Under the pieces are notes generated by a model, which searched no databases, was not told where the DNA came from, and saw nothing but the letters and a program-made list of their open reading frames with translations. Below, piece by piece: positions 25,884 through 35,117 of a stretch of DNA of 64,000 bases. The DNA is from Acidiferrobacterales bacterium (GTDB lineage Bacteria; Pseudomonadota; Gammaproteobacteria; Arenicellales; JAJDZL01): NCBI GenBank assembly GCA_028820695.1, contig JAPPIB010000013.1:1-64000 (forward strand), written 5' to 3'. The stretch's first letter is position 1, and each line of letters begins with the position of its first letter. Position numbers and translations under genes: made by a program.

Positions 25884-27626
25884 ATGTCGCACCAAGCCAA
25901 AAGACAGACTTTGGACCAAAGATGGTACGAAAACAACGCCGAAAAAATTTTCGAGGAATACGAACGACATTCGTTTGAAAGTACCCACAAAGCACTGCTG
26001 GATCATCTGCCAACCGAGCCGGCCATCGTATTGGATATTGGTGCTGGAACAGGTCGAGATGCCGCCGGGTTCGCCCGGCTGGGGCATGATGTTGTTGCTG
26101 TCGAACCAAACGACAGGCTTCGAACCCTTGCCCGAAAGAAACATCTTTGTGAAAGAATCTGTTGGGTGAAAGACAGTCTGCCCAAACTTGAGAAAGTGCG
26201 TCACAAAGGGTTGACTTTCAACATCATGCTTTTGAGTGCGGTCTGGATGCATGTTGCTCCGTCACAAAGGCGTAAAGCGCTTCGTAGATTGGCCAGCTTG
26301 CTTTCGCCAGGTGGCGTGATGTGTTTTACTCTCCGCCACGGGCCATCCGAACCCGATCGCGGGTTTTGGGATGTCCATCGTGCCGAAGTGCTTGAGATGG
26401 CTCGAGATCTGGGTCTTTTCGAGATCAGCACATTAACCGAGGAAGACCTGCTGGAACGCGAAGGAATCACTTGGACCCGGATCATATTGCAATCTCCCGG
26501 CGACGGTACCGGAGCTTTGCCATTGTTACGTGGAGTAATCCTGAATGATGCCAAGAGCTCAACCTATAAACTTGCCTTGCTGCGGGTTTTAGTTCGTATC
26601 GCACAGTCTTCTGCCGGATTGGCTCGCCTCGAAGGTGAGGACGACGTCATTCTGCCATTGGGGTTGTTCGCACTGTACTGGCTGCGACTGTATCGTCCGC
26701 TGCTGGACAAAGATCTTCCGCAGTCGCCGACCAATACAAGTGGGGCGGTAAGTATCGGATTTGCAAATAATGCATTTGAACAACTTGAGACCACTCCAGA
26801 ACTGAATTTTCGAGTGGGAATGAACTTTCCATCAACTCCGGCAAATGCGCTGCATCGCGCACTCAATGACATTTGTTCAACCTTGAGCAAAATGCCAATG
26901 CATTACATTACCTACCCCGGTAGTTCCGACCAGGTTTTTGTGGCCAAAAAGGAGTCGAGAGTTCGATCGCCTTCATCGATGACACTTGATGCCGATTATC
27001 TTTTCAGTTTCGGAACTGTGCGCATTCCGTACGACTTGTGGCAGGCAGCACAGAAGTTCGGTGCATGGATTGAACCGGCAATCGTTGCGGAGTGGAAGGA
27101 GTTGATGAAGGGTTATGCGAATCGACAAGGCCGGGAAATCAACATTCAGGAATTGGATCAGGCACTGGTGTGGAATGAACCTAAGCACACCACTGCCTTG
27201 TCTCGCGAAAGAGCAAAACAAATGGTCAAAGGGGGGCATGACTTGTACTGTGTCTGGTCTGGCAAGAAATTGATTGCCGGCTATTTTGACATTGACCATT
27301 GTTTTCCTTACTCCGCCTGGCCGTGTGATGATTTATGGAATCTGATGCCAGCGAATCCAGCCGTGAACCAAAAACTAAAAAGAGACAAGTTGCCAGGACT
27401 GTTCACTCTGGGCGAATCCCGCGAAAGAATTACTGAATGGTGGGAATCCGCGTATATTCAGCACAACGAGATCATCAAGCAAAGGTTTTTCAATGAAGTC
27501 CGGGCAAGTTTACGCTTGAATTTCAGTGAGCAAGACCCTGAAGATATCTTTGATTCATTGGAAGTTCAGCAGATACAACTCAAATTCAATCAGCAAATTC
27601 CGGAGTGGAATTACCCTCCGCCATAG
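25884..27626 (+). CDS. SAM-dependent methyltransferase fused to HNH nuclease
   Basis: Protein of 580 residues from ATG 25884; the 66 codons upstream in the same frame look random. Residues 1 to about 190 are a class I methyltransferase: VLDIGAGTGRDAAGFARLGHDVVAVEP near 49 is motif I and the acidic strand end, followed by LLSAVWMHV. Residues of about 220 to 400 are an unassigned middle (LPLGLFALYWLRLYRPLL). The C-terminus is an HNH nuclease: DIDHCFPYSAWPCDDLWNLMPANPAVNQKLKRDKLP near 468. Methylation plus cutting in one chain suggests a restriction-modification-like or modification-gated defence protein (inference), although the methyltransferase half resembles small-molecule or generic types more than DNA methyltransferases. 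Domains sure, role unknown. Confidence 0.8.
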   Translation: MSHQAKRQTLDQRWYENNAEKIFEEYERHSFESTHKALLDHLPTEPAIVLDIGAGTGRDAAGFARLGHDVVAVEPNDRLRTLARKKHLCERICWVKDSLPKLEKVRHKGLTFNIMLLSAVWMHVAPSQRRKALRRLASLLSPGGVMCFTLRHGPSEPDRGFWDVHRAEVLEMARDLGLFEISTLTEEDLLEREGITWTRIILQSPGDGTGALPLLRGVILNDAKSSTYKLALLRVLVRIAQSSAGLARLEGEDDVILPLGLFALYWLRLYRPLLDKDLPQSPTNTSGAVSIGFANNAFEQLETTPELNFRVGMNFPSTPANALHRALNDICSTLSKMPMHYITYPGSSDQVFVAKKESRVRSPSSMTLDADYLFSFGTVRIPYDLWQAAQKFGAWIEPAIVAEWKELMKGYANRQGREINIQELDQALVWNEPKHTTALSRERAKQMVKGGHDLYCVWSGKKLIAGYFDIDHCFPYSAWPCDDLWNLMPANPAVNQKLKRDKLPGLFTLGESRERITEWWESAYIQHNEIIKQRFFNEVRASLRLNFSEQDPEDIFDSLEVQQIQLKFNQQIPEWNYPPP

Positions 27627-27742
27627 TGCGTATCAGTGCGTTTTGCGGCAATTGGTCCCGCCGCGACCGTTTCGGAAACAGTTGCGATCGCGCCACCGGA
27701 TCGGCCAGTCATTCAGGCATCAATGCGAATCTGAATTCTTCG

Positions 27743-27760
27743 GTTGCCAAATTTGGCAAC
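27743..27760. repeat. Perfect 18-bp palindrome
   Basis: GTTGCCAAATTTGGCAAC reads the same on both strands. It lies in the 212-base gap between the convergent methyltransferase-HNH and tctA genes. It may be a terminator stem or a protein site; no T-run follows. Confidence 0.6.
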
Positions 27761-27838
27761 GATCTCAGGTGGAGCATCGACGTCAAGTGGGAAAATCGAC
27801 CACTTTCGACATTCCTTATCGGAGACTGCTCGACCACT

Positions 27839-29335
27839 TCACCGCTCTTCGCCGCTTTTCGCCACCTCCTTTCGACTCTTCAGGTATGAGCCGATATGAA
27901 TGGCGATAACAAGGACAATCAGGCCGAAAATGATAGCTGCGATGGGGCGGTCAATAAAATCAAGCGGAGTCTTGACCCTGGCCATTGCCGATCGCAGCTT
28001 GGTCTCCATGATTCCCCCGAGTACCATGCCCAAAACGATCGGAACGACCGGAAGGTTCAAACGTTTCAGAATGAGACCGAAAATTCCGAATCCGGCAGCA
28101 ATCGCACAGTCAGTCATGGAGTTCCGCAAGGAGTAGACCCCGACGAATCCCAGTGTCAGGATCACAATTCCCAGAAATCGGGTCGGAATTCGTACGACAT
28201 GCAACAGTGTGCGCGTGGAAAACGCAAGAAACAGGAGCACGATGATGTTCAGTACGAGAAGCGCGAGATACAGTGCCAGCACAAAATCCATCTGACCGGC
28301 AAACAGTTGTGGTCCCGGAATCACATTGTGGATATAGAAAACCGACAGCATCATCGCCGTCAAAGCCTCACCGGGAATTCCCAGTGCAAGCAGAGGAATC
28401 ATCGCAGCCCCCGGAACGGCATTGTTGGCCGCTTCAGACGCAATCAGGCCTTCCGGGGCGCCCTTGCCGAATTTTTCCGGTTCTTTGGAGGTCTTCTGCG
28501 CATAGGTGTATGAAAAGAACTGGGCGGTGAACTCTCCCACACCCGGAACCATTCCCATTCCCACTCCGAATGAGGAAGAGACCGCTGCCACCCGCTTGTA
28601 GCCCAGAAGTTCCTTCAATCCATCAAACAGCCCGCCTCTGACCTCTACGGGGTCTGGCCTCTCATCTTTCTGAACCAGCAACAAAAAAGCTTGCGAAAGT
28701 GCAAATAGTCCCAGCACGACAACGATCAGATCAAAACCGGAAGTGAGCCAGGACTGGTCAAACGTGTATCGGCGCGTGTACTTGATCGGCTCCAGGCCAA
28801 CGGTATTGATGAATATGCCAAGGCATGCAAGCAGACCGGCAGCAAAGGTCTGCCCGCGGTGTGCCAATACGACCAGGACAATTCCAAACAACGCAGCCAG
28901 GAATATCTCCCGGCTCCCGAAGTGTGGTGCGACGAGTGCCAATAACTGAGCTAGAAACATCAGGCAGATGATTGAGAATATTCCACCGAAAAATGATGCG
29001 GAATAGGCCAGGGAAAGGGCGCGTTTGGGGTTGCCGCCTTTTGCAATCGGATAACCATCGTACGTGGTCAATGCGTTAACCGCGGTCCCGGGTGTATTGA
29101 CCAGGATAGCGGGTATCGCACCACCGTACATGGAAGATCCGTAAATGCCCAGCAGCATCGTCAGACCAACAATCGGTTCCATTGCGAACGTGGCGGGCAG
29201 CAGGATTGCAATGGCGACAGCCGGCCCGACTCCGGGAATGGCGCCGATGACCACACCACCGATCGATCCGACCATCAGTGCCAGAAGTACATCCCAGCGA
29301 AGCAGAAGTTCCAGTGCAGATGTCAATAACTCCAT
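27839..29335 (-). CDS. tctA: Tripartite tricarboxylate transporter, large membrane subunit
   Basis: Protein of 498 residues, highly hydrophobic with about a dozen membrane spans. GGVVIGAIPGVGPAVAIAILLPATF near residue 24 and MGMVPGVGEFTAQFFSY near 263 are the paired family motifs, and SEAANNAVPGAAMIPLLALGIPGEALTAMML near 303 is the second signature. TctA forms the proton-driven transport channel for carboxylates in the inner membrane. It is the last gene of the leftward operon dioxygenase-tctC-tctB-tctA and starts 9 bases after tctB. The substrate is probably an aromatic or organic acid, judging from the neighbours (inference). Confidence 0.93.
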   Translation of the reverse strand: MELLTSALELLLRWDVLLALMVGSIGGVVIGAIPGVGPAVAIAILLPATFAMEPIVGLTMLLGIYGSSMYGGAIPAILVNTPGTAVNALTTYDGYPIAKGGNPKRALSLAYSASFFGGIFSIICLMFLAQLLALVAPHFGSREIFLAALFGIVLVVLAHRGQTFAAGLLACLGIFINTVGLEPIKYTRRYTFDQSWLTSGFDLIVVVLGLFALSQAFLLLVQKDERPDPVEVRGGLFDGLKELLGYKRVAAVSSSFGVGMGMVPGVGEFTAQFFSYTYAQKTSKEPEKFGKGAPEGLIASEAANNAVPGAAMIPLLALGIPGEALTAMMLSVFYIHNVIPGPQLFAGQMDFVLALYLALLVLNIIVLLFLAFSTRTLLHVVRIPTRFLGIVILTLGFVGVYSLRNSMTDCAIAAGFGIFGLILKRLNLPVVPIVLGMVLGGIMETKLRSAMARVKTPLDFIDRPIAAIIFGLIVLVIAIHIGSYLKSRKEVAKSGEER

Positions 29336-29344
29336 TTCGCAGCC

Positions 29345-29881
29345 CTACATATACAGAATCATGAAATTGCGAATTGAGTCCGGAAGATGTTCGTAAAGCA
29401 GCGCACCTGGAATTTTCACGGAAAGAAATCCCTTGAAGACGACAACAATGACGACGCTGACCGCGCACGCCATCATGAAAGTGCCCTTGTCTCGATATCC
29501 GCTACGCCAGCTCAAGGCGCAGACAAATAGGATCGTGCACAATAAGTAACCAAAAATCGGAACAACCAGAACATAAGCCATAAACCATAAGGCGTACTCA
29601 AGCGACTTCGCCCATAGGATGGTTTCCCTGAGGTCCTCCTTGTCCCGATAGGAGAAAAACGAACCCAAAAAGTAGATCAGGGCAAACCCGGTCATTCCGA
29701 TCAGGCTGACAGCCGGCCAGAATCGGGGTTGCGAGAAGAACTTGGTACCTTTGACCCAAGTTGTCTCGCTTCCGATTTGTGACAGGAGCAAAACCGCGAC
29801 CACAAGCAAGAAAGACGCGAAATAGATGTCGCCGGGCGAACGACGGCGTTCAGAGCGTCGCATTGATGACTCAGCAGGCAT
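29345..29881 (-). CDS. tctB: Tripartite tricarboxylate transporter, small membrane subunit
   Basis: Protein of 178 residues with four predicted membrane spans (IYFASFLLVVAVLLLSQ, FWPAVSLIGMTGFALIYFL, YALWFMAYVLVVPIFGYLLCTILFV and ACAVSVVIVVVFKGFLSV). This is the layout of the poorly conserved TctB family (DUF1468), with the characteristic FWP near the second span. It partners TctA in the inner membrane. It lies 9 bases upstream of tctA and 84 bases downstream of tctC, with a strong hairpin in that gap. Confidence 0.87.
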   Translation of the reverse strand: MPAESSMRRSERRRSPGDIYFASFLLVVAVLLLSQIGSETTWVKGTKFFSQPRFWPAVSLIGMTGFALIYFLGSFFSYRDKEDLRETILWAKSLEYALWFMAYVLVVPIFGYLLCTILFVCALSWRSGYRDKGTFMMACAVSVVIVVVFKGFLSVKIPGALLYEHLPDSIRNFMILYM

Positions 29882-29891
29882 CTTGAGGGGT

Positions 29892-29948
29892 GTGAGTTGC
29901 CGAATTCTGGCGGTAACTCACATCAGGCGACCATGCGGTCGCCTGATG
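29892..29948 (-). terminator. Intercistronic hairpins between tctC and tctB
   Basis: CATCAGGCGACC-atgc-GGTCGCCTGATG (29921 to 29948) is a perfect 12-bp stem. GTGAGTT pairs with AACTCAC in a second stem at 29892 to 29921. There is no T-run. Such hairpins often protect the upstream message or cause partial termination, so that more binding protein than permease is made. Confidence 0.7.
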
Positions 29949-29965
29949 TTGGAAATATCTATGTG

Positions 29966-30886
29966 TTATTCGAGATTGCCGAGCACTTCGATATCGCTTT
30001 CGATCTGGGCGTTCGCGGCTTCGGCGTCCTGCCAATAGACCAGTGCACCGGTTTCGTCAGCAATCTTTTGGGCTGCATCGGAGAGAACCACTTCCTTGGC
30101 AACCGCAGCAATCTTGTCCCGGGCGTCCTGAGGGGTATCCTTATGCACAAACAGACCGTTCCATAGCGCGACATTCAGATTCGGCGCGATTTCTCCGACG
30201 GTCGGAACATTCGGGGTCAGACCGATTCGTTCATTGCCGATCGACGCCAGAATCTTGAGCTTGTCCATGCAGGGCAGCACCAATTGCAGCGTCGTATTCA
30301 TGACATCGACATCCCCTGACGCCAATGTATTGCAATCCAGCGCGTCAAAGGCTGCATCCGAACTGAAACTGAACCCCAGTTCCCTGGCCAGCGCCAGCGT
30401 GACCTGGGTCGGAATCAATGGCGCACCGAAATGTCCTAAAGCCACTTCATTGCTCTTTGCATGTTCCGCCAGTCCCTGCATGTCGTCATAAGGTGCATTC
30501 TCACCTGCGACAATGACAAATGGGTAAGTCAGAAAAATACCCAGCGGTTCAAAGGGGTTGGGATTCAATTCCGGTATGCCGATATTCGGACCGATGGTCG
30601 GAACCGCAATAATGAATGATCCGACTGTGTATCCATCTGCAGGTGCATTGGCCACCTCGATGGCGCCGGGGAATGGACCGCCGCCGCCACCGGGCTTGTT
30701 CACAACCGCGGCTGCCACGCCATGGGTCGCCTGGAATTGATCGGCGATCATCCGCGTGAGGACATCCTCAAGGTCGCCCGGAGGCCACGGGACAACAAAC
30801 GAGACCGGTTTTTCAGGATACTCCGCTTGTGCGAACGGCACAAACAGGAACAGCCCGAGTATCATGACTTTCAAAATCTTCTTCAT
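29966..30886 (-). CDS. tctC: Tripartite tricarboxylate transporter substrate-binding protein
   Basis: Protein of 306 residues. The signal peptide (KKILKVMILGLFLFVPFAQA) ends near residue 21, and the mature start EYPEKPVSFVVPWPPGD is typical of TctC/Bug proteins. VVNKPGGGGGPFPGAIEVANAPADGYTVG near 60 is the ligand-loop signature. It works in the periplasm and delivers a carboxylate to TctA/TctB. It follows the dioxygenase gene by 39 bases on the same strand, which links uptake with ring cleavage. The exact ligand is unknown. Confidence 0.92.
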   Translation of the reverse strand: MKKILKVMILGLFLFVPFAQAEYPEKPVSFVVPWPPGDLEDVLTRMIADQFQATHGVAAAVVNKPGGGGGPFPGAIEVANAPADGYTVGSFIIAVPTIGPNIGIPELNPNPFEPLGIFLTYPFVIVAGENAPYDDMQGLAEHAKSNEVALGHFGAPLIPTQVTLALARELGFSFSSDAAFDALDCNTLASGDVDVMNTTLQLVLPCMDKLKILASIGNERIGLTPNVPTVGEIAPNLNVALWNGLFVHKDTPQDARDKIAAVAKEVVLSDAAQKIADETGALVYWQDAEAANAQIESDIEVLGNLE

Positions 30887-30925
30887 AATTCACTCACTTC
30901 CTAAGATCTAACGTACTAAATTGAA

Positions 30926-31804
30926 TCAATGATCATGCCACCCGCGGTCCGGCCGGTCAAACCAGACATGAACCTGACCGGTACCGGTGGCATTCTCGTA
31001 ATCGCTGAACATTCTTCCTTTTGCCCGGCATGCGTCTGCGCCAAGTGCGCCAACCATCATCAGATAGTGTCCGAACTTTCCCTCCGGCGCGTGTTTTCTA
31101 TATTCATCCATATGGCTGATTACGGACTTGTGGTCACCGTGATGCCACCATTGCAATCTTTGTTCGTCTGCAGCTCGGGCTTGCGGTGAAATGACATTAC
31201 ATGGATCTGACGTTTCATGCTGTTCAAGTTCGTCCAACGGCCAGAAACGGTGGCTCATGCCGCCGCTCGCAAGCAGGACCACCCGTCGATCGGATGCGGC
31301 GATGGCGGCCGCAACACCCCTTCCCACAGCAAGAAAATTGCGATCCTGTGCGGTCTGACACACACCGATGGAAATCCACGCTTCGCCGCAATTGAGGTAG
31401 TGTGCGACGTTGATGGTGGGATAGTGAATGGGCAATACACTATCCTCACTTGCGTGGCAGCGAACACCTTGCGAATTGACGTGGTCACAAATCCCCCTCG
31501 CCAGATCCGGATCCCCTTTGAGATCGTAGGGAATCCTGGCCATCCCGCGAGGCAGTTCTTCAGAGGTGTAAAGACCCTTTCTTCTGGCATGGGCTGAAAC
31601 GACAAATTCCACGGTCGTAAACCAGTGTGTATCGAATACCACAATGACATCCGGTCTGAGTTCATCGAGCACCTCAGTGCGCAGTCGTTGCAGTCCGGGA
31701 ACCAGGCTGATTTCCTTGCCATCATTCATCGCCCGACGCATTTGTTCAGAAAACATGATCGTTGGCGCATGAGATACGAAACCAGCACCGACAACTTTTC
31801 CCAT
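30926..31804 (-). CDS. Class III extradiol ring-cleavage dioxygenase (homoprotocatechuate type)
   Basis: Protein of 292 residues of the LigB/HpaD superfamily. VGAGFVSHAPTIMF near residue 4, VVFDTHWFTT near 56, LPIHYPT near 123 and LLASGGMSHRFWP near 175 supply the His and acidic residues that hold the non-haem iron. The layout matches 3,4-dihydroxyphenylacetate 2,3-dioxygenase, which opens the ring of homoprotocatechuate next to its hydroxyls. It is the first gene of the leftward operon with tctCBA, transcribed divergently from the aldehyde dehydrogenase that would take the next step. Family firm; substrate inferred. Confidence 0.83.
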   Translation of the reverse strand: MGKVVGAGFVSHAPTIMFSEQMRRAMNDGKEISLVPGLQRLRTEVLDELRPDVIVVFDTHWFTTVEFVVSAHARRKGLYTSEELPRGMARIPYDLKGDPDLARGICDHVNSQGVRCHASEDSVLPIHYPTINVAHYLNCGEAWISIGVCQTAQDRNFLAVGRGVAAAIAASDRRVVLLASGGMSHRFWPLDELEQHETSDPCNVISPQARAADEQRLQWWHHGDHKSVISHMDEYRKHAPEGKFGHYLMMVGALGADACRAKGRMFSDYENATGTGQVHVWFDRPDRGWHDH

Positions 31805-31932
31805 TCCCGCATCCCCTTTTCAGGTAAAGACCGACACAATCCTGGAGCGAATTTAACTTCGCCTCGCTCGTGCACAATAATACAATAATTTGCTAAAGGG
31901 CACGCTTTATCGGCAACCGTCCGGAATGGAAA
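31805..31932. promoter_or_regulatory. Divergent promoter region with GntR-site candidate
   Basis: The 128 bases between the dioxygenase (left) and the aldehyde dehydrogenase (right) must hold both promoters. ACAATAATACAAT at 31874 to 31886 includes the reverse of TTGTATTATT, which also stands before the GntR gene at 25155. Confidence 0.45.
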
Positions 31933-33402
31933 ATGAATGGATCCGACGCGAGAATCAACATTGACGGTGTTTCGGTGTCTCCGCACCACTTTATCGGTGG
32001 CAGACGAATTACGTCAGACAGCAGTTTCGAGGTGCGGTCACCGCTTGACTGGGACATGAAACTGGCTGATGTCTCTCGAGGTGATGAGACAACTGCACAC
32101 CTTGCGGTTTCGGCCGCAGTTGAAGGTTACAGGCAATGGTCGGCAATGCAGCAGTCGGAGAGAAACGACATTCTGTTCACACTGGCAGACCTGATTGACG
32201 AGAACGCTGCACAGATTGCCAAAATCGAGTGTCTCGACATGGCGATGCTCCATGAGAGCCTGAGATTGAGGCTTGTTCCCAGAGGCGCCTTGAACTTTCG
32301 CAACTACGCCGAAATGGCTGCCGGGCACGAGGAGAGAAGCTGGAGTTCCAAAGGTACCATCAATCGGGTCATTCGCCAATCAGCCGGACCGGCTGTTGTC
32401 ATTACGCCGTGGAACGCTCCATTCATGCTTTCCACCTGGAAGGTCGCACCGGCATTGGCCGCCGGAAACTCTGTGATCCTGAAACCCGCCGAATGGGCGC
32501 CCCTGTCAGCAAGCTTGCTTGCGGATATGATCAACGAGGCAGGATTCCCCGATGGTACTTTCAACATCGTTCAGGGGTTCGGCAATGAGGTGGGCGCTGC
32601 GCTGGTGTCCGACCCGAGGGTTCGTCGAATCTCATTTACCGGCTCCCCGGAAACCGGTCGCGCAATCGGTGTCGCCGCCGCTAAAAACCTGGTTCCGTTC
32701 ACGGCTGAACTCGGCGGCAAGGGACCGCTGATCGTATTCGCTGATGCGGACATCGATGCGGCGGCCAAGAAGGCGTCAGCCCAGTTTGAGGACTCCGGTC
32801 AGGTTTGCCTGGCCGGTACAAGATTGCTGGTGGAAAAAACGATCAGATCCGAATTCATGGAAAGATTTGTTGACTACACCGCTCAGCACCGTTACGGCGA
32901 CAGCCGGAATATCGAGACCACATTGAGCGCTGCAATACATCCGACTCATCTGCACAAGGTAGAGGGTTTCGTCCAAAGAGCCAGGGCCAATGGCGATCGA
33001 GTCATTTTCGGCGGCGAAAGATTCGAGGAGGGGAAGCTGTGGTACAAACCGACTTTGATTGAGCCGGACTCAAACGAATCCGAAGTCGTCCAAAGGGAGA
33101 TATTCGGTCCGGTACTTACCATACAGACGTTCGACAGTGAAGATCAGGTGATCGCGCTCGCAAACAGTACAGAGTACGGCTTGTCCGGCATCATCTACAC
33201 ATCGGATGCGGCGCGTGCGACAAGGGTGGGACGTGCGGTAAGAGCCGGAACCGTTTGGGTGAACTCCTTTTTGGTGAGGGACCTGACGGCGCCATTTGGC
33301 GGCATCGGGATCAGTGGAATCGGTCGCGAGGGTGGAGACTATGCACTGGACTTTCACAGTGATCTGCAGACCTTGCAGATTCTACAAGGTTCAGTGCACT
33401 GA
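31933..33402 (+). CDS. Aldehyde dehydrogenase (semialdehyde dehydrogenase, HpaE-like)
   Basis: Protein of 489 residues with the full ALDH fold. VVITPWNAPFMLSTWKVAPALAAGNSVILKPAEW near residue 154 binds NAD(P). SFTGSPETGRAIG near 236 is the cofactor turn, AELGGKGP near 259 has the general-base Glu, and DSGQVCLAGTRLLV near 290 has the catalytic Cys. From its position opposite the extradiol dioxygenase it probably oxidises the ring-fission semialdehyde, as 5-carboxymethyl-2-hydroxymuconate semialdehyde dehydrogenase does. The enzyme family is sure; the substrate is inferred from context. The sulfatase gene follows on the same strand. Confidence 0.88.
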   Translation: MNGSDARINIDGVSVSPHHFIGGRRITSDSSFEVRSPLDWDMKLADVSRGDETTAHLAVSAAVEGYRQWSAMQQSERNDILFTLADLIDENAAQIAKIECLDMAMLHESLRLRLVPRGALNFRNYAEMAAGHEERSWSSKGTINRVIRQSAGPAVVITPWNAPFMLSTWKVAPALAAGNSVILKPAEWAPLSASLLADMINEAGFPDGTFNIVQGFGNEVGAALVSDPRVRRISFTGSPETGRAIGVAAAKNLVPFTAELGGKGPLIVFADADIDAAAKKASAQFEDSGQVCLAGTRLLVEKTIRSEFMERFVDYTAQHRYGDSRNIETTLSAAIHPTHLHKVEGFVQRARANGDRVIFGGERFEEGKLWYKPTLIEPDSNESEVVQREIFGPVLTIQTFDSEDQVIALANSTEYGLSGIIYTSDAARATRVGRAVRAGTVWVNSFLVRDLTAPFGGIGISGIGREGGDYALDFHSDLQTLQILQGSVH

Positions 33403-33492
33403 ATTCGCGAGCCGCTCGACTCGCCCCGTTACTGATTGAAGGCAACCTCGAGCGACCCGAACGATCCTGCCATCTCAAGACGGACTGAACGG

Positions 33493-35073
33493 ATGAAAAA
33501 CCGACCGAACATAGTATTCATCATGTGTGATCAGTTAAGGCAGGATTATCTGTCGTGCTACGGTCACCGGACTCTTGAGACACCGAATATTGATTCATTG
33601 GCCCGCCGCGGCGTGCGTTTTGACAACGCATTTTGCCAATCACCCCTATGTGCGCCGTCACGCGCAAGCTTCTATACCGGCCGCTACCAGTCATCGCACG
33701 GGGTCTGCACCAATGATGATGCCACCCGACTGGGTGAATATATGCTGGGAGACTACCTTCGACCCTTGGGTTACCGCACTGCGGTGGTCGGGAAGACGCA
33801 CAGTTACAAGAGCCAGGACGAGGTCTGGAAAAACGCAATCGACCCGGATTCGGATCTTGCACGAACTGCCGGCAGTGGCGGATTCGAGCCGTACGAACAT
33901 CATGAAGGCTTGTATCCGGACCCGATTCTGCCCGAGAATCTCGGCTACGCAAGCTATCTGCATTCCGTCGGATATACCGACGACAATCCCTGGCAGACCC
34001 GGGCCAATAGCGGAATCGACGAGACCGGCACACTTCATTCGGGCTGGTCACTTCGAAGCTCAGTCTACCCGGCAGCGCTGGCCGAAGAATATTCCGAAAC
34101 CGCGTTTACCACGACACGGGCGATCGAGTTCATTGAGGAAACCGATGACCGGCCATGGTGTCTGCACCTCAGTTACATCAAACCCCATTGGCCGATCATT
34201 GCGCCCGCCCCGTACCACAATCTGTTTCACGCCGATCAGGTTCAGGACGCTGTTCGAAGTGAATCGGAGCGCGAAAACCCTCACCCGGTGGTCGATGCGT
34301 TTGTGAAAGCCGAATACAGTCAGAATTATGCCAATGATGAGATACGCGACATCGTTCTGCCCGCCTATATGGGGCTGGTCAAGCAGGTCGATGATCACAT
34401 CGGACGACTGATGGAATTTCTCAGGCAACAAAAACTGATCGATAACACCATGATTGTCTTTACCTCTGATCATGGAGATTATCTGGGTGACCACTGGCTG
34501 GGTGAAAAGGATCTGTTTCACACGCCGTCGGTCAAGATCCCATTGATTGTTGTTGACCCCGATCCGGGTGCGAACATCACGCGAAATACGGTGTGCAGTG
34601 AATTGGTTGGGGCGGTTGACGTTGTCCCCACACTGGTTGAGTTTGCAGCTGGCGAAGTCTGCCAGGAACGGGTTGAGGGGAACTCCCTGCTGCCTCTTCT
34701 GAGAGCGCCTGCTCCAGTTCAGGACTGGCGCGAATTCGCGATCAGCGAGATCGACTATTCGGACCGAGGTGCGCGTTATGTTCTAGGGCTCCATCATTAC
34801 GAATGTCGTGCGACCATGGTTTGCAACTCGCACTGGAAGTACGTTTACTATCAGGGATTCCCCCATCAGCTGTTCGATCTTGAACAGGACCCGGATGAAC
34901 TCAATGATCTGGGCGGGAATCCGAATCTTGCCTCGGTGACCCGACGCATGCAGGACGCATTGTTTGACTGGCAGTACTCGCTCAAGCGTCGGGTTGGAAT
35001 GGACTACTGCCAGGCTCAGGGGCAGGGTCCAGAGCGGGACGAGGAATACGGAATCATCATCGGTCGGTGGTGA
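33493..35073 (+). CDS. Type I sulfatase / phosphonate monoester hydrolase family
   Basis: Protein of 526 residues from ATG 33493; the upstream TTG at 33436 is less likely. NIVFIMCDQLRQDYLSCYG near residue 5 gives the first metal-binding Asp. CAPSRASFYTGRY near 53 is the sulfatase signature, whose Cys is converted to formylglycine. IVFTSDHGDYLGDHWLGEKDLF near 318 completes the metal site. There is no signal peptide, so the enzyme is cytoplasmic, as is common for the phosphonate monoester hydrolase and choline-sulfatase-like branch. It follows the aldehyde dehydrogenase and could remove sulfate from an aromatic sulfate ester before ring cleavage (inference). No formylglycine-generating enzyme lies nearby. 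Confidence 0.87.
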   Translation: MKNRPNIVFIMCDQLRQDYLSCYGHRTLETPNIDSLARRGVRFDNAFCQSPLCAPSRASFYTGRYQSSHGVCTNDDATRLGEYMLGDYLRPLGYRTAVVGKTHSYKSQDEVWKNAIDPDSDLARTAGSGGFEPYEHHEGLYPDPILPENLGYASYLHSVGYTDDNPWQTRANSGIDETGTLHSGWSLRSSVYPAALAEEYSETAFTTTRAIEFIEETDDRPWCLHLSYIKPHWPIIAPAPYHNLFHADQVQDAVRSESERENPHPVVDAFVKAEYSQNYANDEIRDIVLPAYMGLVKQVDDHIGRLMEFLRQQKLIDNTMIVFTSDHGDYLGDHWLGEKDLFHTPSVKIPLIVVDPDPGANITRNTVCSELVGAVDVVPTLVEFAAGEVCQERVEGNSLLPLLRAPAPVQDWREFAISEIDYSDRGARYVLGLHHYECRATMVCNSHWKYVYYQGFPHQLFDLEQDPDELNDLGGNPNLASVTRRMQDALFDWQYSLKRRVGMDYCQAQGQGPERDEEYGIIIGRW

Positions 35074-35117
35074 ACCCGCCGCCGGATCAGTCCCCCGAAC
35101 CTCGGGTGGTTTCCAGT

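Noticed and set aside
27896-28513. Long plus-strand frames opposite tctA
   Set aside because: They are shadows of the tctA codon pattern, low in hydrophobic core and without start signals.
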